A DNA stretch of 64,000 nucleotides from Thraustochytrium sp. TN22 (taxonomy: Eukaryota > Sar > Bigyra > Thraustochytrida > Thraustochytriidae). Of this stretch, positions 1-10,589 are shown one piece after another. The stretch is taken from the NCBI GenBank assembly GCA_013306675.1, contig JABLUY010000001.1, positions 562,902-626,901 of the forward strand, given 5' to 3'. A program made the position numbers and the translations under genes. The notes beneath the pieces were generated by a model, which saw only the letters and a list, made by a program, of their open reading frames with translations, had not been told where the DNA came from and did not search any database. Positions within the stretch are counted from its first letter, which is position 1. Each line of letters begins with the position of its first letter.

Positions 1-2
1 CC

Positions 3-1547
3 GAGGAGGAGGCTGCCAAGAGCGGGTGGTTCGCCCGGCTCTTCGGGAAGACGCGGCACGAGGGCGGCGCGGCCGGCGCGGCGCGCGCGGCCGCGGCCGA
101 GCTGGAGAAGAAGAAGGAGCGGTCGGCGCTCTTCAAGGTCGACGGCGTGCACGCGCCGCGCGGGCTGTACCTGTACGGCGGTCCGGGCAGCGGCAAGACG
201 TACACGATGCACCTCCTGCACGAGGTGCTGCCGGTACCGGGCAAGCGGCGCGTGCACTTCCACGAGTTCATGCTGCAGGTGCACCGCATGCTGCACTCGC
301 TGCAGCAGCGTGGCTTCAAGAGCGATGAGATGATCGAGCGGTGCGTGGACGCGCTGTACGAGGAGGGCTGGGTGCTCTGCTTCGACGAGTTCCAGGTGAC
401 GGACATCGCGGACGCCATGATCATTCGCCGCCTCTTTGACGAGCTTCTTGCGCGCGGCATGGTCGTGGTGGCCACCAGCAATCGCGCTCCGGACGAGCTC
501 TACAAGAACGGCATCCAGCGCAACCTCTTCGAGCCCTTTATCGAGGACCTCAAGACCAAGTACGAGGTGGTCAACGTGCAGTCCGACACGGACTACCGCA
601 TGGTGGCCATGGAGGCGCCCGAGCCCGCGGGCGGCGAGGCGGATGCCTCTGGCAAGAAGAAGGCCAAGGCTGAGGCGCCGCAGGTCTTCTTCGTCACCAA
701 GGGTGGCCTCGGCGGCACCGCGCAGATGGAGCGCCTCTACGAGCGCTACACGGGCGGCGACGTGCTGCGCGACTCCCAGCTTACCGTGCAGGGCCACAAG
801 ATCCGCATCCCGGAGGCGGGCCGCGCTGAGGACGTGGCGCGCTTCTCTTTTGAGGACCTCTGTGGCAAGCCGCTGGGCGCCGCTGACTACTACGCGATTG
901 CCTCCAACTTCCACACGATTTTTATCGACGACGTCCCGCAGATGCGCCTCAACATGATCAACCAGATCCGCCGCTTCATCACCATGATTGACACCTTCTA
1001 CGACCAGAACGTCGTGGTGGTGCTGGGCGCCGAGGTCCCGCTGCGCGAGATGCTCGACCGCGGCGACGTGCAGTCTGAGGATGACTCAGCGCGCATAGCG
1101 GACCAGATCCAGGAGGTGGACATCATCGGCGATGCCGCCTACGTGCCGGCGCGCTCCAACATCGACGAGATTTTCGCCTTTGACCGCACGCTCTCGCGCC
1201 TCCACGAAATGCAGCGCGCCGATTACCTGCGCCGCGGCCGCGAGCGTGCCAAGGAGGGCCCTTCCCCAGTACGTTTCCTCAGCCAGTTCGAGCACTCCTC
1301 GCTCAGCGAGAACGACATTGCCGCGCTCTTCGACCGCTACGACCGAAACAGCGACGGTGTTATCGACAACAAGGAGCTCAAGTCCATTCTCCAGGACATT
1401 ACGCTCTTCCGCTCGGGCCACCGCCACGTGCCCGAGGAGGTCTACACCGCTACGCGCGAGGCTCTTGCCCCCAAGGGCGACGAGGTCATCTCCAAGGACG
1501 CCTTCTTCGCCTACTTTGCCCGCTATGGTCTCTCCACCCGCGGCTGA
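3..1547 (+). CDS. AFG1/ZapE-like AAA+ ATPase with C-terminal EF-hand (5' partial)
   Basis: The frame is open to the left edge, so the true start lies outside the window; 514 codons are visible. A P-loop GGPGSGKT (about residue 58 of the fragment), a Walker B segment CFDEFQVTDIADAM and the following IRRLFDELLARGMVVVATSNR block are hallmarks of the AFG1/LACE1 (bacterial ZapE) family. Members act in mitochondria in turnover of respiratory-chain proteins. The later FIDDVPQM and VVVVLGAEVPL blocks also fit. The last 75 residues are unusual: DRNSDGVIDNKE is a complete calcium-binding EF-hand loop (D, N, D, V, D, E at positions 1, 3, 5, 7, 9, 12), followed by a degenerate second hand ending in FFAYFARYG. 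Family membership is seen directly; calcium control and mitochondrial location are inference. The gene converges on the longin-like gene 500 bp downstream. Confidence 0.9.
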   Translation, partial: EEEAAKSGWFARLFGKTRHEGGAAGAARAAAAELEKKKERSALFKVDGVHAPRGLYLYGGPGSGKTYTMHLLHEVLPVPGKRRVHFHEFMLQVHRMLHSLQQRGFKSDEMIERCVDALYEEGWVLCFDEFQVTDIADAMIIRRLFDELLARGMVVVATSNRAPDELYKNGIQRNLFEPFIEDLKTKYEVVNVQSDTDYRMVAMEAPEPAGGEADASGKKKAKAEAPQVFFVTKGGLGGTAQMERLYERYTGGDVLRDSQLTVQGHKIRIPEAGRAEDVARFSFEDLCGKPLGAADYYAIASNFHTIFIDDVPQMRLNMINQIRRFITMIDTFYDQNVVVVLGAEVPLREMLDRGDVQSEDDSARIADQIQEVDIIGDAAYVPARSNIDEIFAFDRTLSRLHEMQRADYLRRGRERAKEGPSPVRFLSQFEHSSLSENDIAALFDRYDRNSDGVIDNKELKSILQDITLFRSGHRHVPEEVYTATREALAPKGDEVISKDAFFAYFARYGLSTRG

Positions 1548-2049
1548 GCCACAATGACATGATGACAAAAGGACAGAAAACAATTTCAACAGCGACAGCT
1601 CTGACTCTGAACATGATTCGGAAAGCGCAAGGAAAAAAAACGAAAGGAAGCAAATGGGAAAGGGAAAGAAGCCAAATGCCGGCCGGGTCCGACGTGTGAG
1701 ACCAATGTACAAGTTGTCGTTGGCCATTCTTCTACCGGCGACTTTAGCCTAGTTGTACAGTCGAGGAAAACGAGCGGCTCGCTCTCCGGGACCCATTTTC
1801 ACGGCAAGCTGAGATGTGTACCGCAGCTCTAGCTAGCTAGCTAGCCAGCACTGTGAACTGGAGCTCAGAGTCAGAGGTCTAAAGGTCCTTTTGGTTTGAA
1901 AAAGTAGAGTAAGGCTTAGTTACAGGCAGGCAGGCAGGCGCTGGCATTGGAGAAGAGAAACGAGAAGAAACACGAGCAAAGCAAAGCAAAGCAAACGCCG
2001 ACACGACACGACACAGCAGAATAAGAGAGCAGAGCGCCCGATACCGCGC
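1548..2049. other. Convergent 3' spacer
   Basis: Spacer between two convergent stop codons. It holds A-rich stretches, a short CTAG repeat near 1831-1848, a GGCA repeat near 1925-1940 and an AAAGC repeat near 1976-1994. These are probably 3' UTR sequence; no gene is seen. Confidence 0.6.
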
Positions 2050-2820
2050 TCACACGTTGCGCTTCATCATCTCGCCGAGCATGCAGACCTTCTCAAGCAG
2101 ACGCGTGGCGCGCACAACCTCCGCCTCGTAGTGGGCGTGGTCAAAGCGCATGCTGAACTGTACGACAAGGTAGGTGCCGACGACGACCTTTTGCACGAGC
2201 AAACGCGAGGCGCGCGTGGGCGTAGACTCGAGCCAAACGGAGGTGGCAGCGTCTTGGCGCAGCGCCATGATGTCATTGGCGGCGCTAATGAGCGGCTTGA
2301 GGTTGGCCAGGACGCCGAACTGGTCCACCTCGCCGGTCGAGTAGCTGATCGAAGAGTCCCCGACCCGTGGGTCCTCCTTGACGAGCAGCGCCAGCACGAC
2401 GGCGCGGTTGCGCTTGAGGTCGTCCAGCACTGGCCGGCCCGTGTCCTGGATGACCGAGGACAGCTGGAACTGGAAGTCCTGAAAGGCGTTCTGGTTGAGC
2501 CCGATGCTCTTGAGGTCATTGCGGTAGTTGTTGAGGAAGGCGCCCAACACCTCGCCGGCCAGTAGCCGCCCGAACTCCTCCCCGTCCTCGCAGTCGTGGA
2601 AGAGCACGCAAAACACGGACTTGGACTCGTTCCCCACGATGGTGATGGCCAGCTTGCTGAACTCCATGTACGAAAGCTGCAGCCCGGTCGTTTGCTTCGC
2701 CTTCTCCAGCATCGCCGTGATCACCGACCCCAGCAGCCGCGGCTGCTCCGCCGCGTTCACGAACTCCTTGCTGAAGAGCAGCAGCCCGCTGCTGCTGATG
2801 ACGAGCACGTTGCGCAACAT
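2050..2820 (-). CDS. Longin-like small protein, uncharacterised
   Basis: The protein has 256 residues if translation starts at the ATG ending at 2820. That start is preferred because upstream of it the frame is only Arg/Ala/Pro-rich GC sequence with no protein-like composition. It opens MLRNVLVISSSGLLLFSKEF, a beta-strand pattern with a FSKEF turn typical of longin/roadblock-type trafficking domains. An amphipathic helix (SVITAMLEKAKQ) and further strands follow (FSKLAITIVG, SVFCVLFHDC). The second half is mixed helix and strand and ends in a helix (LLEKVCMLGEMMKR). No catalytic motif or membrane segment is visible. A role in membrane trafficking or GTPase regulation is inferred from the longin-like opening only; I do not recognise the family. 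It lies downstream of the glycosyltransferase gene on the same strand, with about 1.1 kb between them. Confidence 0.65.
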   Translation of the reverse strand: MLRNVLVISSSGLLLFSKEFVNAAEQPRLLGSVITAMLEKAKQTTGLQLSYMEFSKLAITIVGNESKSVFCVLFHDCEDGEEFGRLLAGEVLGAFLNNYRNDLKSIGLNQNAFQDFQFQLSSVIQDTGRPVLDDLKRNRAVVLALLVKEDPRVGDSSISYSTGEVDQFGVLANLKPLISAANDIMALRQDAATSVWLESTPTRASRLLVQKVVVGTYLVVQFSMRFDHAHYEAEVVRATRLLEKVCMLGEMMKRNV

Positions 2821-3905
2821 GCTGGCCGCCTGCCCGCCCGGCCGCCCGGCCGCCCCGGCCGCCCGCCCGGCGCGGCGCGGCCCGGCTCGAGCCGCCGCGC
2901 GCGCCCGCCGCCGCGCGCGAGCCCGCGCCGCCGCCGCCGCCCGAGCCGCCCGCCGCCGCCGCCGCCGCTGCCGCCGCCGCGCGCGGCGCGGTCCGCGCGC
3001 CGCGCGACAACGGGCCTCGCGTCGCGGCTCTGCCTGCACGCAGCGCAGCTGTTGTTGCGCAGAGCTGGCTGCGCTCGAGGGACAAGGACGCGGGCGAGGA
3101 CCAGGGCGACGGGGAGGACGTGCACGCGGAGGAGGGCCAGGGGACGGAGGAGGACAGGACAAGGGGCGCGGCGAGGTGAGCGACGAAGGAGGACGGGGCG
3201 ACCCATGCGAATGGCCAGGTGAAGGAAGAACAAAGACGAGAATGGAGACGTGGACGGAGATGGGCAAGGGAGGAGGAAGGGGTGGCGAGGAGAATGACGG
3301 CGCCAGCGCCGGAGGAAAAACGGAGGCTAGCGAGCAAGACCAAGAAAGGTCTCCCTTCGCGGCGTTGCTGCCTGGAATTGAAGGAAAGGGGATTGTGGCC
3401 TTCGTTGACGGCCTTTTGCTGCGTGGAAAAGAAGAAAAGGGGATTGATTGTAGCCTTCGTTGACGGCCTTTTGCTGCCTGGAAATGAAGGGAATGGTATT
3501 GTAGCCTTCGTTGACGGCCTTTTGCGGACAGAGGTCAAGTTCTTGGACTCGACTTGGAGCACAGCTCGATGGAGCATGGGATAAAGCCAACAAGATGAAT
3601 GCATCAGCCACGAGCAAGCAAGAGTAGTAGCGCGAAGAGGACAAGAATGGGAGCAAAACGAAAAGGAGTTCGCTCCCTGGCCAAAGAAAGCTGCTGAGCA
3701 GCACGAAGAACAGAGCGTCCAACGCAAGGTCGTGGAAGAGGCAAACGGTGTCACACTCAAGCGCAGTCTGTAGACGGCAAGGTTGAGATCTCTCTAACAA
3801 ATTTACTTAAGGTCAAGCCGAACGTAAAGGCCGTGGGAGGAATGAATGACAGGCAGGGCTGGCGAGGGCAGAAGCACTCTAAAGTGGCAGAACTCGCGCT
3901 CACAC
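2821..3905. other. Intergenic spacer with tandem repeat
   Basis: The first 200 bp are extremely GC-rich (CCG/CGC runs) and are probably the 5' region of the longin-like gene. Open frames run across the spacer on both strands but have Arg/Ala/Pro-rich composition. The middle holds a three-copy tandem repeat (separate entry). I support no gene here. Confidence 0.5.
3343..3530. repeat. Three-copy tandem repeat, period about 51-55 bp
   Basis: The core GCCTTCGTTGACGGCCTTTT occurs at 3398, 3453 and 3504, each copy separated by an A/G-rich linker (GGAAATGAAGG type). A partial fourth copy of the linker (GCTGCCTGGAATTGAAGG) lies just before the first core. On the minus strand the core reads as the peptide KAVNEG, but no convincing gene contains it. 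Confidence 0.85.
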
Positions 3906-6314
3906 TCAGGTGTGGCCGGATGTGGGGGCTGCGTTGGCGCTCGCGGTGTGGATAATGTCGGCGTCAGGGCGCGGCAGGTCGTCGTCCATGGCGGCGGAAG
4001 ACTTGTCGTCCTCCGGCTCCTGTTGCTCCGCGCCAAAGTGGTGGCCGTCGCCCTGTGCCAAAGTGACGTCTCGAAGCGAGCTGTTCAAATCGTCATCCTC
4101 CGTGTAGGCGTCGCCGTCGCCGTCGTCGTGCACATGGCGCCGCAGGTTGCTGTCGCTCATGGAGCTGCGGCGCATGACGGAGCGATGATCATCGGCAGTG
4201 GGCGTGCTTGGCGCTTTCGCGCTGTGGCTGCCGGTGCGGCGGCGGGCGCGCGGCGTGTGGACATGGATGGCGATCTTCCCCACGGCGCGCGAAACGCTGC
4301 TGTTGCGGCGGCGGTGCGAGCTGTTGCCACTGGCGGAGGACCCGCGCGAGCGCGAGCGCGAGTGCGAGCGCGAGCGCGAACGGCCGGAGTTGGCGGACGG
4401 CGCTCCGGGCGCCGCGAATGCCTCGGCAGCAGCGCGCTTAAAGGCCTCAACGTTGGCCTCGACGCCGTCGGACATGTTCTCAATGCCGCCAGGAAACATT
4501 TCGGCGGAGACCTCCTTGGCGCGACGGCGCCAGGATGAGCCGTCCTCGAGCGCCTTGGGAATAACGTCGAGGATTACGTCGTTGAAGTCGGAGATGTGCG
4601 AGGGCGGCGGGCCAACGCCGAGCGCCTGGATTCGCGTGCCCCAGAAGCGCTGGTCCAGCAGGAGCACGCCTGTGGCCATGCAGGGCACGCCTGCGGCGAG
4701 GGCCTCGCCCGTGGTGCCAAGGCCGCCGTGAATGACGAGGAAGTCGAGTCGTGGGAAGAGCAGCGAGAAGGGCGCGCCGCTGACGATGAGCAGGCGGTCC
4801 TGCTCGGCGTACTTTTGCGCGCGAGCCTCCTGCGAGGAGTCCCTGGCCTCGTCGTCGGGGCGATTACCGACGAGCGCGATGATGCTGGGTTTGTACGGCC
4901 CCGGGCACTTGTCGAGGATGTGAAGCGCGGACTGCAGGATCTTGATACGCGTCACGGGCATTGAGCTGAAGCAGATGCACATGAGCTGGTAGTTCTTTTT
5001 GCGCGCCCCCTGGATGAAGTCCTCCACCTCGTCCGAGAGGCTGGGCATGCCGGCGCCACGCAGAAAGATGAAGTCCGACATGTGCACGGACTCGGGCCAG
5101 TCCGGAGGCTTGCCGCCAAAAGCATCCTCCTTGATGGGCACGACAACCGGGAAGTGACGGTCCACAATGACTTCGAAGTCGTGCATGCCGTCAAAGTTGC
5201 GCGAGAGCCCGCGCCGCCGGTACATGTCGTCGAGGCGCGTGGTGAAGGGGTTGTTCTCCATCATGCGCTTGACAAAGGCGAAGGTGTCGTGACCCTCGAG
5301 GTCCGTCGGAGACGTCGGGCTCGTCGGGCTAGGCTGCATCTCGTTCATATCCTCGGCATCCAGCCTGCGCAACGGCGTGATGGGCGTGTACGCCTTGGAC
5401 GGCAGCACGGTGGGCTGCAGGAAGAAGCCCACCATGGGGATCTTGAGCGCCTCGCTGATGATAAAGGCCAGGTTCGCGGTCGTGAAAGTGTAGCACAGAA
5501 AGTCCGGCCGCAGGCGCTGTGCCCAGTAAAAGAAGGCTGGCTCCGAGTGAAAGTATTCGCGCTCCATGCGGCCCAGCATGGCGGCCTGCATGACGCGGAG
5601 CTTGGTGTTGACGGCCCACTTGGCGATGGGCTTGGAGATGCGCGCCTCGGTGTCGCCGCCGCTCGGCACGAAGTTTACGGAGCCCTGCCTGACCTCGCTG
5701 TACTTTTCGATGAGGGGCTTGTAGCGAATTTCGGTGCAGATGTACACGTCCCAGCCTTCGAGGTCCGCGAGGCCGCGGCCCAGCGCGATGAAGGGCTGCA
5801 CGTCACCGCGCGTCCCGCGCGTCAGCACCAGCAGGCGCCGCGGCCCCGTCACGCTGCGCGGACGCGCGTCCTCTACGTCGGCGTCTGTCTTGAGCGGCTC
5901 CTCGAAGGTCTGCAGAATGCCTGTGCTGGCGCCGCGCGACAGGCCGGCCGGCAGCGTCGAGGCCTCGTCGTCCGCCTCGTACGCGCGGTCTGGGGGTGCC
6001 GTGGCGTCAATGCCGGCACCCTTGTCGTCCTCCTTGACATCGCTCTTGGTGTCCGAGCCCGCGGGAGCGACCCCCACGGCGTCACCCTCGCCCTCGCCCT
6101 CCCTCTCCTCCTCCTCGTCGTCCGAGTCAGCCAAAATGGTGCGCTCCGAGCCTGTGGCCACGGAGGAATGATCCTCCTCGTCGTCAGGGGGGGCGTCCGC
6201 ATCGCCCGTCTTGACGCCCGCGCTCTGGCGGGCCGCAGGGCTTTGCTCGAGCTGCGCCAAATCGCTTCCTTCGCTGGAGGTCGCTGGTCCGCGCATACCG
6301 CTGCTGGCGCCTTT

Positions 6315-6345
<31 letters not shown>

Positions 6346-7259
6346 TCGTCGTTGGCGCCCTCCGACTCCTCCTCAATATCGCCTTGCCGCACACGGCGCA
6401 CCTCGTCCTCAATGGCGTTGGGCTGGCTGCCGGCCGTGGCGCCCTGCGAGGCGTTCAGATTGCCGACGGAGAGCGCAAAGTTGCCGGTGAGCATCGCGTG
6501 CGAGCGGCTGCGCTGCTCGGACTGGATCCCGCGGATACAGACCGTCGTCGGGTGCTCCAGCTTGCGGTCGAAGACGCCGACGCCGACGCTGGAGAAGAGC
6601 CAGAGCTCTGGCATGCTGGAGCGGCGGCTCAGGTCCTGCACCGAGATGAGCGTGCGGCCGATCTTTGTGCGTGCCGTCTCGATGAGCGTGGCGCGATAGA
6701 GACTGATCTTGATGACATCCGTGACGATGGCGTTCTCCACGACCACGCGCAAGTTGACCTTGTGCTTGCCGGAGGTGCTGTACGAGACCTTGCTGTCGAT
6801 CTTGCCGCGGCGGCGGTGGCCCTCGGCGTCATAGACGCGGATGCGTACGAAGACGCCGTGGTGGCCCGTGAGGCGGCCGGCCTCGTCCATGGCGACATGG
6901 TTCACGCTCTCGATGACAAAGCTCAGCTCCACGACCTCGGACGCGTTCACGTCCGTGTCGAACTCATAGCGGATGCGCTTCTCCGTGCATGAGGTCTTGC
7001 GGAACTCCTCGCGCTCCTCGGGCGTGGCGCCGTCCTCGCCGTCGCCCTCCTCGCCCTCGTCGTCGCTGGCCGCGTCCAGCAGCTCGCTGTCCGCTCCGGG
7101 CGACGTCGGGCCCTTGGTCACCTCCAGCGGCGCTGACACGGTGCCCTCGATCTTGGACTCCACCACCTCTGCGCCGGCCTCGCGCGGCGTCACCGGCGCC
7201 TCTCCGCGCGGCGCCGCCGCGGCCGCGGCCGCCGACTCCGTCGAGCAGCACGCGCCCAT
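3906..7259 (-). CDS. Sterol 3-beta-glucosyltransferase-like protein with acylated N-terminus and C2-like domain
   Basis: This 1,117-residue protein starts MGACCSTES, a textbook N-myristoylation signal (Gly2, Ser6) with adjacent palmitoylatable cysteines, which supports this ATG. Residues ~90-230 form a beta-rich C2-like domain (VELSFVIESV, GVFVRIRVYD, VIKISLYRATL). Residues ~250-470 are acidic and disordered, with a run of 12 Asp. From ~472 comes a GT-B fold glycosyltransferase of the UGT80/GT28 sterol glucosyltransferase type: LLVLTRGTRGDVQPFIALG and, near 840, the nucleotide-sugar motif VIHGGLGTTGEALAAGVPC. The tail is Arg/Ser-rich. The family transfers glucose from UDP-glucose to membrane sterols. 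Classical fungal enzymes use PH/GRAM domains for membrane targeting; here acylation plus the C2-like domain would replace them (inference). The first motif His of HHGG is changed to Ile (VIHGG). Confidence 0.85.
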
Positions 7260-7326
7260 CCTCCCGCGCGCGCCGCCGCGCTCTGCCGCGCGCCGCCGCC
7301 GCCGCCGCCGCAGTGAGGGATGGTGA

Positions 7327-7329
<3 letters not shown>

Positions 7330-7359
<30 letters not shown>

Positions 7360-7367
7360 GCCTGCCT
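7330..7367. repeat. (CCTG)n microsatellite
   Basis: Roughly seven CCTG units, then an interruption and two more units, just upstream of the glycosyltransferase start. Simple repeat; no function assigned. Confidence 0.9.
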
Positions 7368-8019
7368 GTGAATTCGAAATCCTGAGCCTGCGCCTCACCC
7401 GCGCCGCGCGCCGCCGCCGCCGCCGCCGCGCGAGCCGCCGGCCTGCCGCTGCCGCGCGCCTGGGCCGCGCGCGCGCCCAGTCTTGGCTCCGGGTCTGCTC
7501 TGCTCTGCTGCCAGCCAGCTACTAGCTCGCTCTCACGAGGCGCGCTCGAAACAAGGTCGCTCTGCCTGCCTGCCTTCTGCTCAGGTCAGAGTCAGAGTGA
7601 GCGATCCCGAGAGGCGGCTGTCTGTCTGTCATCATCACAGAGGCTCTTCAGCGCCTGCTAGTGCCTGCACGCGCGCACGCGCTCGCCCCGCTCGGCCCGA
7701 GTCGCGCCGAGTTGCGCCAGCTAGCTCGGCTCGCCTGGCTTGGCCGGCAAGGCTGATGTAGGCCGCATCATGATGTCGGCCGCATCCTCGACTGATTTAC
7801 AGCAGGCATTGACAAGCTGCAGTGGAGGTGCTGGTACTTCAGGCTGCGCTAGACCATGACGGCGACGCCAGTACCACCCCGCCCCGGCCTCGCCTGGGCG
7901 AGGCCGTCGAAAGTGGCGAGAGAGAGCGAGGACCGGGACCGAGACTCGGAGCAGGGCGCGCGACGCGGGCGGCGACGCTGGACACGCGCGGCCGCGACAA
8001 ATGGGTTCTCCTCCCCCGG

Positions 8020-8046
8020 CTGGGCTGGGCTGGGCTGGGCTGGGCT
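8020..8046. repeat. (GGGCT)n microsatellite
   Basis: Five near-perfect GGGCT units in the spacer. Confidence 0.9.
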
Positions 8047-8517
8047 TGAAAGGAAGGCCGACCACTGCACGACTGACCAGACTGTGCTGGGACGGCGAGC
8101 CGGGCGAGGCGTATGGCGGAATCGATCAAGAATGCTTGCCTGCAATCAACTGCAGAGGATCTCGGAGGTCTCCGGGGCCGAGTCAGGCGCCACCGCAGGA
8201 GGACGACTTGGGAAGACCCGTCGAAGGAACACAGGCTGGCAGCTGAGGTTGTTTACTTCCTTGGATGCGGGCGGATGCACGGTGCGATCGTCGCCGCGCC
8301 AGCCCAAGCCTGCCTTGCCATTGCGCGGCTCTTGCGAGCACCGTACGTACTACGTATCGAGCGACGAGTGTCACCCTGAGGTGGCCTCAGCCACATGCCG
8401 CGGTGACCCGGACTTGGTTGATCTCCAGTGCAGTGCCAGCCTGAGTCGAGCCTGAGCCTCTGAGGTCGCTGATAGTGCCGTCGCAAGAAGGTCTTGTCGG
8501 ACTTGCACCCAAAGCAC

Positions 8518-8660
8518 TTCAACTTCAAGCTTGAGCTGCACTGGCAGGTTGCCAGCCTGGTTGCACTTCACGGAGCACTAGAACTCCTTCTGAGCCACCA
8601 GACCACGGGCCCGGGCCGGGCCGGAAGAGGAAGTAGAACTTGAACTTGAGCTTGTAGTAG
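8518..8660. promoter_or_regulatory. TTCAAGTTC-type motif cluster, possible promoter element
   Basis: The stretch holds CTTCAACTTCAAGCTTGAGC near 8518 and GAACTTGAACTTGAGCTTG near 8636, that is, both orientations of a CAAGTTCAA core, about 250-390 bp upstream of the small gene at 8908. The same core occurs in the spacers near 17.03 kb and 55.25 kb. A regulatory role is inference from position and recurrence only. Confidence 0.25.
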
Positions 8661-8907
8661 GCCTACTCCTTGAACTCGACAGAAATGGTCCCTTAGATAG
8701 CCCCGTTGATAGGCTTGGGCCCCTTGATAGGATAGGCCCCTTGGCTGCAGCTGGCGGCGGCAAGGAGAGGCAGGCTCTGCTCGCGCGCAACTACTACTCC
8801 GTCCGCTTCGACGCGAGCGCGGCGGCAGGGCGGCGGCGCAGCGCGCGAGGCACCGCAGCACCGCAGCGGCGCAGCGCAGGAGCGAGAGAGGCGAGCCGGC
8901 AGGCGCG

Positions 8908-9264
8908 ATGGTGAGCGTGGGCGCGATGGCCAGCATGGCGCGCGCGGCGGCGCGCGGCGGCAGCCGCGGCCTCCTGCGGCGCGCGCCCGGTGCGGCGCAG
9001 GTGCGCGGGCTCAAGAAGAGCGCGCACGTCGAGGCGTGGGACGGCCTGCGCGCCGACTCGCACAAGCGCTTCCAGCTCGACCGCAACTCCACGCCCCCCA
9101 TCGTGCTCCTGGCCGTCGTCGTGCCCGTCGTGCTCTACATGCTGCACGACGCCGAGGAGGAGGTCAAGGGCTGCCACACCTACATTGAGCTCAAGACCAA
9201 GCAGGAGCGTCTCGACCTCGCCATGCAGAGGGGCGAGATCCCGGCGCCCGGCGAGGACGAGTAG
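8908..9264 (+). CDS. Small single-pass, probably mitochondrial membrane protein
   Basis: The predicted protein has 118 residues. The first ~40 are rich in Arg, Ala, Ser and Gly and lack acidic residues (ARAAARGGSRGLLRRAP), as in a mitochondrial presequence, followed by RGLKKS, a plausible cleavage region. A single hydrophobic segment, PPIVLLAVVVPVVLYML, lies at about residues 65-81, with a charged C-terminal tail ending PAPGEDE. Size and layout resemble small accessory subunits of inner-membrane complexes such as complex I, but no diagnostic motif lets me name one. Two further in-frame ATGs (residues 7 and 10) could also start translation. The downstream 3' flank is a GC-rich repeat region. 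Confidence 0.6.
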   Translation: MVSVGAMASMARAAARGGSRGLLRRAPGAAQVRGLKKSAHVEAWDGLRADSHKRFQLDRNSTPPIVLLAVVVPVVLYMLHDAEEEVKGCHTYIELKTKQERLDLAMQRGEIPAPGEDE

Positions 9265-10589
9265 ACCAGAGTCGAGGACACGGCCTGACCACGTACGCCG
9301 GACATCCTTGCATGCATGCATGCAAGCGATGCGATGCGCTGCGTAGCGGCGAAGCGCGGCGCGGCGCGGCGCACCGCGCCGCAGCGCAACGCAGCGCAAC
9401 GCAACCGGCGCAGCGCGGCGCGGCGCGGCTATCTCCGTGCACGCAGCCGCTGCAAATAGCCTACCCCAGCCTAGCCAGCCGCCCAGCCAGACGGGTGCGC
9501 AGATGACTGACAGACAGACACCGTAGACGTCATCGAGTGCGGTGCCGTGCACTGCTTCCTCTTTGCATCACCCCACTGCCCGGTCGGCCAGCCAGCACGC
9601 CAGCCAGCACGCCAGCCAGCACCATAAACCAACCGTCCGTCTTCATTCGTTTGCTTCTCCTTCCCTCTCTTGCTGTGCCTTCGTGCACTCGACTTGGGTC
9701 AGAAGGTGCCTGGGGATCCGCAGTTCGTTTGGGACGCCGCGAAGCAGCCTTCTCACAGCACTGTGGACAAGCTAACGAACTGCGACGCTGACTTCATGGA
9801 CAGTGCCTGAGAGCTCTCGCGAGCGCGGACCGAGCCTCGGTTTGGACGACATTTCTTGCTTGGTGCCGGAACGGAGGTCCTCTTGCGAACCGGATCGCTC
9901 TGGCTTCTGATTCGTCGCGCATTCTCGCAGAGTCGGCGGCTTGACCAGACTTTTCTCTCCAGGCAGCAGGCGGCCATGGTGACAACAGTCGTGCCGCACG
10001 ACAGGCAAGCTACGGTGCGAGACTACAACGCCTCCGCGCTCTTGGTTGCTTGGCTTCCATGGAAAGATTGGCCTGACAAATCGCAACTCGCGTCGCCAGT
10101 ACCACCAGCACGTGCTCGCTGCCGTCCTGCAGGCTGCGTGGCACGCACACCCATCAATCATCACGTCAGCACGCCCTAATTTCTCCGGGAGGCCGGACGC
10201 CGCGCCGAGTTCGCGATCCGCTTTGAGGCGCACTATTATGACATACTACAGCTGACTTACAGCGACGCACTTTGTTCCGCTCAGGCTGAGCTGGAGCTCT
10301 ACTCACGAAGTGTCGACACGGCCGCAGAGCCCACGCCGCCAAAGCTCGCCTCCAAGACAGACAGACTCCAGAGTCGATCAAGTTTGACGGCCTTCGCTCG
10401 GTTTGCTCATCTCGCTCATGAACCATCTCGGGAAACCCTTCATTTTCTTTTCTGACGCAGCGAAAATGTGTGATGAAAGAAAGGCCGTGAAGCGTCGTGG
10501 GCAACGCTTTGGCCGACCACCTTGTACGATTGATGTTGATACACATACGTCTGTGCCCGTCAGAGACCGTGTGTACGTGGCAGCCAGCA
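9265..10589. other. Gene-poor region
   Basis: Contains a CATG repeat near 9309-9324, a GCGGC/GCGCAAC repeat (9345-9430) and CCAGCACG repeats near 9593-9620. Open frames are short and mutually overlapping; I see no supported gene. Confidence 0.45.
9345..9430. repeat. GCGGC/GCAACGCAGC simple repeat with inverted halves
   Basis: GCGGCGCGGCGCGGC near the left and right ends flanks CAGCGCAACGCAGCGCAACG. The GC-rich halves could pair, so it may form a stable secondary structure. Confidence 0.6.

Larger units (their letters stand above)
7260..8907. other. Divergent intergenic region
   Basis: Lies between the starts of the glycosyltransferase (-) and the small membrane-protein gene (+). It holds a (CCTG)n tract at 7330-7367 and a GGGCT repeat at 8020-8046, with several TTCAAGTTC-like motifs near 8518-8660. 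Open frames exist but are short and of biased composition; no gene is supported. Confidence 0.5.

Noticed and set aside
5082-6992. 636-codon open frame on the plus strand
   Set aside because: Exact antisense of the glycosyltransferase gene; composition Arg/Ala/Val/Leu-rich with no domain, a normal consequence of high GC.
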